The notes beneath the pieces were generated by a model that saw only the letters and a program-made list of their open reading frames with translations, searched no databases and was not told the origin of the DNA. Positions 59,433 to 64,000 of a stretch of 64,000 bases of DNA are shown here, piece by piece. This DNA is from Mariprofundus micogutta (GTDB taxonomy: Bacteria > Pseudomonadota > Zetaproteobacteria > Mariprofundales > Mariprofundaceae). The stretch is taken from the NCBI RefSeq assembly GCF_001895085.1, contig NZ_BDFD01000001.1, forward strand, positions 62,001-126,000, read 5' to 3'. The translations under genes were made by a program, and so were the position numbers. Every line of letters begins with the position of its first letter. Positions within the stretch are counted from its first letter, which is position 1.

Positions 59433-61775
59433 CTAAAATGACCCGCCCATCATAAATTCAAGATTCCTCTGCACATCACCCGATACAGTTCGGATTGGTA
59501 TCGCCCACAATAACCCAATAGGACCAACCGGAGACATCCATTCGATACCCAACCCTGCCGAAGAACGCAATCGTGATAAAGAAAATGCTTCCGTTATGTT
59601 AATCGGTGCCAAACCGGTCACTGTAGCAGATACACTCCCCCAAACTGTACCCGCGTCAACAAATGCCACACCACGAATACCGGATTGCTTCACAAATGGC
59701 AGCGGAAAAAAGAGATTCAGCGAAGCGTTAAATTTTTTATCACCACCAACAGCTTCACCAGTATTCGGATCACGCAATGAAATACCCAGTGAATCAAACC
59801 CTCTTACGCTGCCGGAACCGCCAAGCGAGTAGCGACGATACAGAGGTACATCCAAATTCGAATAACCACTAATGTAACCAGCCTCAAAAATCGGATTCAG
59901 GACAAATCGGTGTTTCTCATCTATAGGAAAATATGCTTTATTTGTTAGCTTGACCTCATAAAACTTATCACTTCCACCCAGACCAGCCGCTCCAACATGC
60001 AACTGATGCATCTGCCCCTCTGTAGTGCCAAGCAAGCGATCACGGCTATCCCAGGTCAAATTCTGAGTGACCTCACCTGTTGTTTGTCTCCCCAACTGTG
60101 ACAGTGTAATCGGAGAGATTGTTGTGTTGGTCAGTGACAGATCAGAGCGTTTATATTGATACGATATCCCATAGCTGAGTTCAGGCGTAATAGGTATACC
60201 GAAGCCAAAACCTCCTCCGATAGTTTCCATTTGATAGGTGGTCGTAGTCTGCGGATCCGTCTTGGTTTTGAACCCGTTTACCGTAGCACTCATATTCAAT
60301 CCTAAAAAATAAGGGTCTGTCAGACTTGTGGTAATATTCTGGGTCACTGCCCCATACTCACCGTTAAGACTGGCCTGATAGCCTTTACCGAATAGATTGT
60401 TTTCCTGGATTTTGGCATGAAATGTTACTTTTTCAATTTGTGAATAACCAATGCCGCCGGTAATGGAACCTGTTTTTCGCTCAGTCAGGTTCACATTCAT
60501 ATTGACCTTGTCGCCTGATGAGGCTTTATCCAATGAAACTCTGACATCTTCAACAAAAGCAGATCGACTCAAATTCTTTTTACTTTGCTCAACCTGAGTG
60601 CCGGAGTAACGGGCTCCCTCAGCCTGTTTCAACTCCCTTCGCACCACTGAATCATCGGTTTTTTCATTACCTACAACTTCAATGCGTTCAACATAAGCTT
60701 CTTCGCCTTTTTCAACTTCAAATGAAATTGAAACCGTTCTATCTTCAATATTCCTCTTCATCAGAGGTGTTACTGAAGCAAATGCATAACCTTCATCACC
60801 AACCCTTCCAGTGATTGCCGCAATACTTTCGCTCATTGCAGTCAAAGAATAGGTGCGGCCTTCTTTCATGCTAATCAGTTCTTTCAATGTCTCTTTATCA
60901 GGGACCAGGTCTCCCTGCACATCAATCTTGGATACCGTGTATTGAGGACCTTCAAATACACTAAAAGATAGGTCAAAGCTCTTTTTGTCTGAAGACATGG
61001 CAAGATGCATAGACTCAATCTTCATATCAAGATATCCCTGATCCATGTAATACTGCTGAAGCATTTGGGAATCAGCGGCAAAACGTTTCTGATCAAACAC
61101 ATCCCGATCGGATATCCATGATGGGAGATCTGATTGTCTGGAAGCAATCTCTTCGCGCAACACCCCACTACTAATAGCTTTATTGCCGATAAAACGAACA
61201 CGACTGATACGCGTTACATTTCCTTCGTCGATCTTCACAACGAGATCCACACGTCCATCGTCGCGGGGTGTTGTAATAAAATGAATCGCAACCTGATAGA
61301 AACCATCTTTCAGATAGCCCTTGAGCAGGGTGTTCCGATCAGCTGTTTTATTCTTAGGACTGAAAACACGCCCTGGTTTCAACTTCATGCGTAACTGAAG
61401 GTCTTTAGTCGTATGCTCGTCATTGCCCTGCATCTTCAAACTGGCTATCAGGGGAAACTCTTTCACATGGCAGACAAAATGAATTCCCTGAGCTGTTCTT
61501 GTGCCGGTGAATCTGACATCGGAAAAGAAACCAGTTCGATGCAACCTGCGAATATTTTTACTTATTTTACGCCTATCCAGACTGTCGCCAACCTTGATAG
61601 TCATTTTATCAAGAATAGTTTCCTTTTCGACGAATCGATTTCCTTGCACATCAATAGAAATAATCCGCGACGCTGTTTGCTGATTGTCTTCAGCTGCCGA
61701 AACAGTGTTGAAAGACAACAAACCGGAAAGCAGTAGTCCAAACGCGATAATCCAATATTTTAACGAGCCAAGCAT
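59433..61775 (-). CDS. bamA: Outer membrane protein assembly factor BamA
   Basis: A 780-aa Omp85 protein: signal peptide (AFGLLLSGLLSFNTVSAAED), five POTRA domains (about residues 35-425, IISIDVQGNRFVEKETI at the first) and a 16-strand barrel with the VRGFDSLGI lid-lock motif and the end NLEFMMGGSF. It inserts barrel proteins in the outer membrane. The ATG at 61773-61775 has AGGGGATAAG in front; an upstream in-frame methionine lies inside the rseP end. Confidence 0.96.
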   Translation of the reverse strand: MLGSLKYWIIAFGLLLSGLLSFNTVSAAEDNQQTASRIISIDVQGNRFVEKETILDKMTIKVGDSLDRRKISKNIRRLHRTGFFSDVRFTGTRTAQGIHFVCHVKEFPLIASLKMQGNDEHTTKDLQLRMKLKPGRVFSPKNKTADRNTLLKGYLKDGFYQVAIHFITTPRDDGRVDLVVKIDEGNVTRISRVRFIGNKAISSGVLREEIASRQSDLPSWISDRDVFDQKRFAADSQMLQQYYMDQGYLDMKIESMHLAMSSDKKSFDLSFSVFEGPQYTVSKIDVQGDLVPDKETLKELISMKEGRTYSLTAMSESIAAITGRVGDEGYAFASVTPLMKRNIEDRTVSISFEVEKGEEAYVERIEVVGNEKTDDSVVRRELKQAEGARYSGTQVEQSKKNLSRSAFVEDVRVSLDKASSGDKVNMNVNLTERKTGSITGGIGYSQIEKVTFHAKIQENNLFGKGYQASLNGEYGAVTQNITTSLTDPYFLGLNMSATVNGFKTKTDPQTTTTYQMETIGGGFGFGIPITPELSYGISYQYKRSDLSLTNTTISPITLSQLGRQTTGEVTQNLTWDSRDRLLGTTEGQMHQLHVGAAGLGGSDKFYEVKLTNKAYFPIDEKHRFVLNPIFEAGYISGYSNLDVPLYRRYSLGGSGSVRGFDSLGISLRDPNTGEAVGGDKKFNASLNLFFPLPFVKQSGIRGVAFVDAGTVWGSVSATVTGLAPINITEAFSLSRLRSSAGLGIEWMSPVGPIGLLWAIPIRTVSGDVQRNLEFMMGGSF

Positions 61776-61776
61776 C

Positions 61777-63135
61777 TTATCCCCTGAACAATCGAGAAAG
61801 GTCATTATAAAAAGCAAACACCATCAGTGAAATGATCAATGCCAGACCTATAAACTGTGTAATCTCCAGAAATTTTGGTGAAAGTGCCTTCCCCCGCAAC
61901 TTCTCCAAGCCCAAATAGACCAGAAGCCCACCATCTAAAACCGGAATTGGCAACAAATTTAATACACCAAGATTTACAGAAATTAAAGCCAGAAAACTCA
62001 GAAAATATACCAGCCCCATATCTGCTGTTTTTCCTGCCAATTGCGCAATAGCTATGGGCCCACCGAGGTTATCCGGGGAAATGGCCGATGTTACCATCTT
62101 CGAGAACACGCCAAGTGTTAAAACGGTCATCTCCCAGGTGCGTACAAAACCATACTGCATGCCATCCCAGATCCCCATTCGATACACAGATGTACCATTG
62201 GCGGCCTGGCTTGAGAGCCTCGCACCTATCCGGCCTTGCTGATTTTGATCTGTCGCCGGAAGCACGTCCAGTTCTAACAATGTCTGTTCCCGCTTAACAA
62301 CGATCTTTACTGTTTTTCCCGCATTCGCCTTTATTTGATCAATAAACTGATTGACGTTATTAACCGCTCTCCCATTGACGCGTTGAATTACATCGCCCTT
62401 GAGCAGGCCAGCCTGATGAGCAGGAGAAGATTCAACCACGTCATCCACACTAACCAATAAACCGGGAGTAAATCCCAGCACCTGACTGGCCACATCAATC
62501 AGTAACGGATCTTTCTTCTGTTCAGCAAGCTTCATGTTCAGCGCAAGGGTCTTCTCATTCCGACTGACTATTAGTTCAGACTGCTTACCTACGCGACTCT
62601 TCAGCAGCTCTTCCATCTGCTGCCATGAATGTACATCACGCCCATGCACCGCAACAACACGGTCTCCAATCTGCAACCCGGATTGCTCGGCAACAGATGC
62701 AGGTGCCACATGACCTACAATGGTAGGTAATACCGACTGCCCCATCCAGCCAACCATCATGTATGCAACAATGGCAAAAACAAAGTTATAGGCCGGCCCT
62801 GCTGCAGCCACAGCAGCCCGCTTCCAGACCGGCTGAACATTGAAAGCCCGTTTTCTATCCTCTTCTGACAAGGTTGAAGCCACACCTTCTTCCTGTTCAT
62901 CCGGATTTTCACCCAGCATTTTCACATAACCACCCAATGGAATGGCCGCGATCACGTACAGCACTTCCTGATCATTGCTTCGCCATGAAAACAAGGCGGG
63001 GCCAAAGCCGATAGAGAACTTCTCGACCTTGATACCAAGCCTGCGTGCAACTGAGAAATGACCGTACTCATGTACCGCAATAAGCAGTGCAATAGCCACT
63101 ATAAACGCCAGCGTTGTGTGTAAAATTTCAGTCAT
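61777..63135 (-). CDS. rseP: RIP metalloprotease RseP
   Basis: A 452-aa site-2 protease. Zinc motif VHEYGHFSVARR (HExxH) in the first helix. Two periplasmic PDZ domains (about 120-205 and 215-300) carry AEQSGLQIGDRVVAV and AHQAGLLKGDVIQRVNG. The C-terminal LNLLPIPVLDGGLLVYL motif carries the third ligand Asp. It cleaves anti-sigma factors such as RseA in envelope stress and removes signal peptides. It overlaps dxr by 4 bases and ends 2 bases before bamA. Confidence 0.96.
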   Translation of the reverse strand: MTEILHTTLAFIVAIALLIAVHEYGHFSVARRLGIKVEKFSIGFGPALFSWRSNDQEVLYVIAAIPLGGYVKMLGENPDEQEEGVASTLSEEDRKRAFNVQPVWKRAAVAAAGPAYNFVFAIVAYMMVGWMGQSVLPTIVGHVAPASVAEQSGLQIGDRVVAVHGRDVHSWQQMEELLKSRVGKQSELIVSRNEKTLALNMKLAEQKKDPLLIDVASQVLGFTPGLLVSVDDVVESSPAHQAGLLKGDVIQRVNGRAVNNVNQFIDQIKANAGKTVKIVVKREQTLLELDVLPATDQNQQGRIGARLSSQAANGTSVYRMGIWDGMQYGFVRTWEMTVLTLGVFSKMVTSAISPDNLGGPIAIAQLAGKTADMGLVYFLSFLALISVNLGVLNLLPIPVLDGGLLVYLGLEKLRGKALSPKFLEITQFIGLALIISLMVFAFYNDLSRLFRG

Positions 63136-64000
63136 GCTGAAATCACCTCTTCTGCCAGTCTTCTGGCCTGTTCATCATATAACCATACTTCATCCAAAGT
63201 CCCAACAGCGGCACTATCCACCATGGAGAGCACTTTCTCTACTGTGCTGACAACATCGGTGAAACGAATATTTCTATTCCTGAATGCTGCATTGGCCACT
63301 TCATTGGCAGCGTTAAATGCGATGGACAATGAATCTTCTCCGCGCATGACGTGCTGCACAAGTGCCATGGCCGGGAACCGTTCGTTGTTCACAGCCTTGA
63401 AATTCAGAGAACCTGTTTTGGCAAGGTCCAGCCACGGAATCCCGCTCTCCAGTCTTGGTTCAGCCTGCATGGCATACGCAATCGGCATTCGCATATCTGG
63501 CATAGCCAATTGTGCCAACACAGAGCCGTCTCTGTATTCCACCATGGCATGCACAATACTTTCCGGATGAATCACCGCAGAAAGTTTTTCAGGCGTTAAG
63601 CCAAACAGCCATCGCGCCTCAATTAATTCCAGCGCTTTATTCATCATGGTCGCGGAATCCACACTGATCTTAGCACCCATATCCCAATTCGGATGCGCCA
63701 CTGCCTCTTCAGGCGTCACAGCATGTAAGGTTGCAGGATCACGATCCCGAAAGGGGCCGCCGGATGCGGTCAGAATAACCTGAGTAATCGAATCATAATC
63801 ATGCCCGTGCATACATTGATGCACAGCGGCATGTTCAGAATCTACCGGCACAACATCCGCACCAGATTCTCTGGCTGATTGCATAAAAATATTTCCTGCT
63901 GTAACCAGACATTCTTTGTTGGCCAAGCCTACGCGTTTACCCGCTTTAACCGCTGAAAGCGTTGCCGGCAATCCTGCTGAGCCAACCATGGCAGCCATCA
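63132..64000 (-). CDS. dxr: 1-deoxy-D-xylulose-5-phosphate reductoisomerase, partial (5' end outside window)
   Basis: About 289 C-terminal codons of Dxr, the enzyme that makes methylerythritol phosphate for isoprenoids. Visible: LANKECLVTAG (Lys of the NADPH domain), TASGGPFRD, MGAKISVDSATMMNKALELIEA (metal and substrate site), IHPESIVHAMVEY and FNAANEVANAAF. The N-terminal ~100 residues lie beyond position 64000. It runs into rseP with a 4-base overlap, the usual dxr-rseP-bamA order. Confidence 0.96.
   Translation of the reverse strand, partial: MAAMVGSAGLPATLSAVKAGKRVGLANKECLVTAGNIFMQSARESGADVVPVDSEHAAVHQCMHGHDYDSITQVILTASGGPFRDRDPATLHAVTPEEAVAHPNWDMGAKISVDSATMMNKALELIEARWLFGLTPEKLSAVIHPESIVHAMVEYRDGSVLAQLAMPDMRMPIAYAMQAEPRLESGIPWLDLAKTGSLNFKAVNNERFPAMALVQHVMRGEDSLSIAFNAANEVANAAFRNRNIRFTDVVSTVEKVLSMVDSAAVGTLDEVWLYDEQARRLAEEVISA

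Overview
The window looks like chromosomal DNA of a Gram-negative, autotrophic proteobacterium. The evidence is a lipid A/BamA block, TonB/ExbBD, a Calvin-cycle style sugar-phosphate cluster (class II FBPase/SBPase, transketolase, GAPDH, PGK, class II aldolase), PPi-type phosphofructokinase and a RegB/RegA redox system. The protein flavour and gene order remind me of Zetaproteobacteria such as Mariprofundus (marine iron oxidisers). That assignment is an inference without a database search. I saw no rRNA, tRNA, insertion sequence, prophage or CRISPR array.

Region 1 (1-13 kb, almost all minus strand) holds a partial glycogen phosphorylase and a SUMF1-like protein with a cytochrome b. A tight six-gene operon follows: TonB-dependent receptor, LTXXQ-like periplasmic protein, DUF4198-like membrane-anchored protein, NapH-type polyferredoxin, SafE/CcdA-like membrane protein and a lone receiver. 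Upstream lie exbB-exbD-tonB and the regA/regB pair. Four abutting 15-bp boxes resembling RegA/PrrA/RegR sites precede the receptor. One box lies at exactly the same distance upstream of exbB, and one precedes regB. I read this as one redox-controlled outer-membrane transport regulon.

Region 2 (13-34 kb) holds a GAF/HD-GYP protein, a DUF5610 protein and PPi-PFK. The plus-strand carbon cluster follows: inositol-phosphatase family, glpX, tkt, gap, pgk, pyk, fba. Next come a cupin, an AlkC/D-like repair protein with a TfoX-C protein, a Spy/CpxP-like protein with a CpxRA-like two-component system, PEP synthase, and a GFA domain fused to a degenerate GGDEF domain.

Region 3 (34-47 kb) holds rpsF-priB-like-rpsR-DUF2232-rplI-dnaB on plus. 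The fatty-acid operon yceD-rpmF-plsX-fabH-fabD-fabG-acpP-fabF-pabB is on minus, followed by a membrane monohaem cytochrome.

Region 4 (47-64 kb) is cell envelope: mtgA, two tandem secreted class-A-like serine hydrolases, and a third that faces and overlaps them. The third is translationally coupled to a secreted protein of about 980 aa with the domain order of an alpha-glucan water dikinase (phospho-His domain, then ATP-grasp domain). Then come lpxB, lpxI, lpxA, fabZ, lpxD, ompH/skp, bamA, rseP and a partial dxr. The secreted dikinase/hydrolase locus and the redox-boxed TonB regulon are the two best candidates for undescribed systems.
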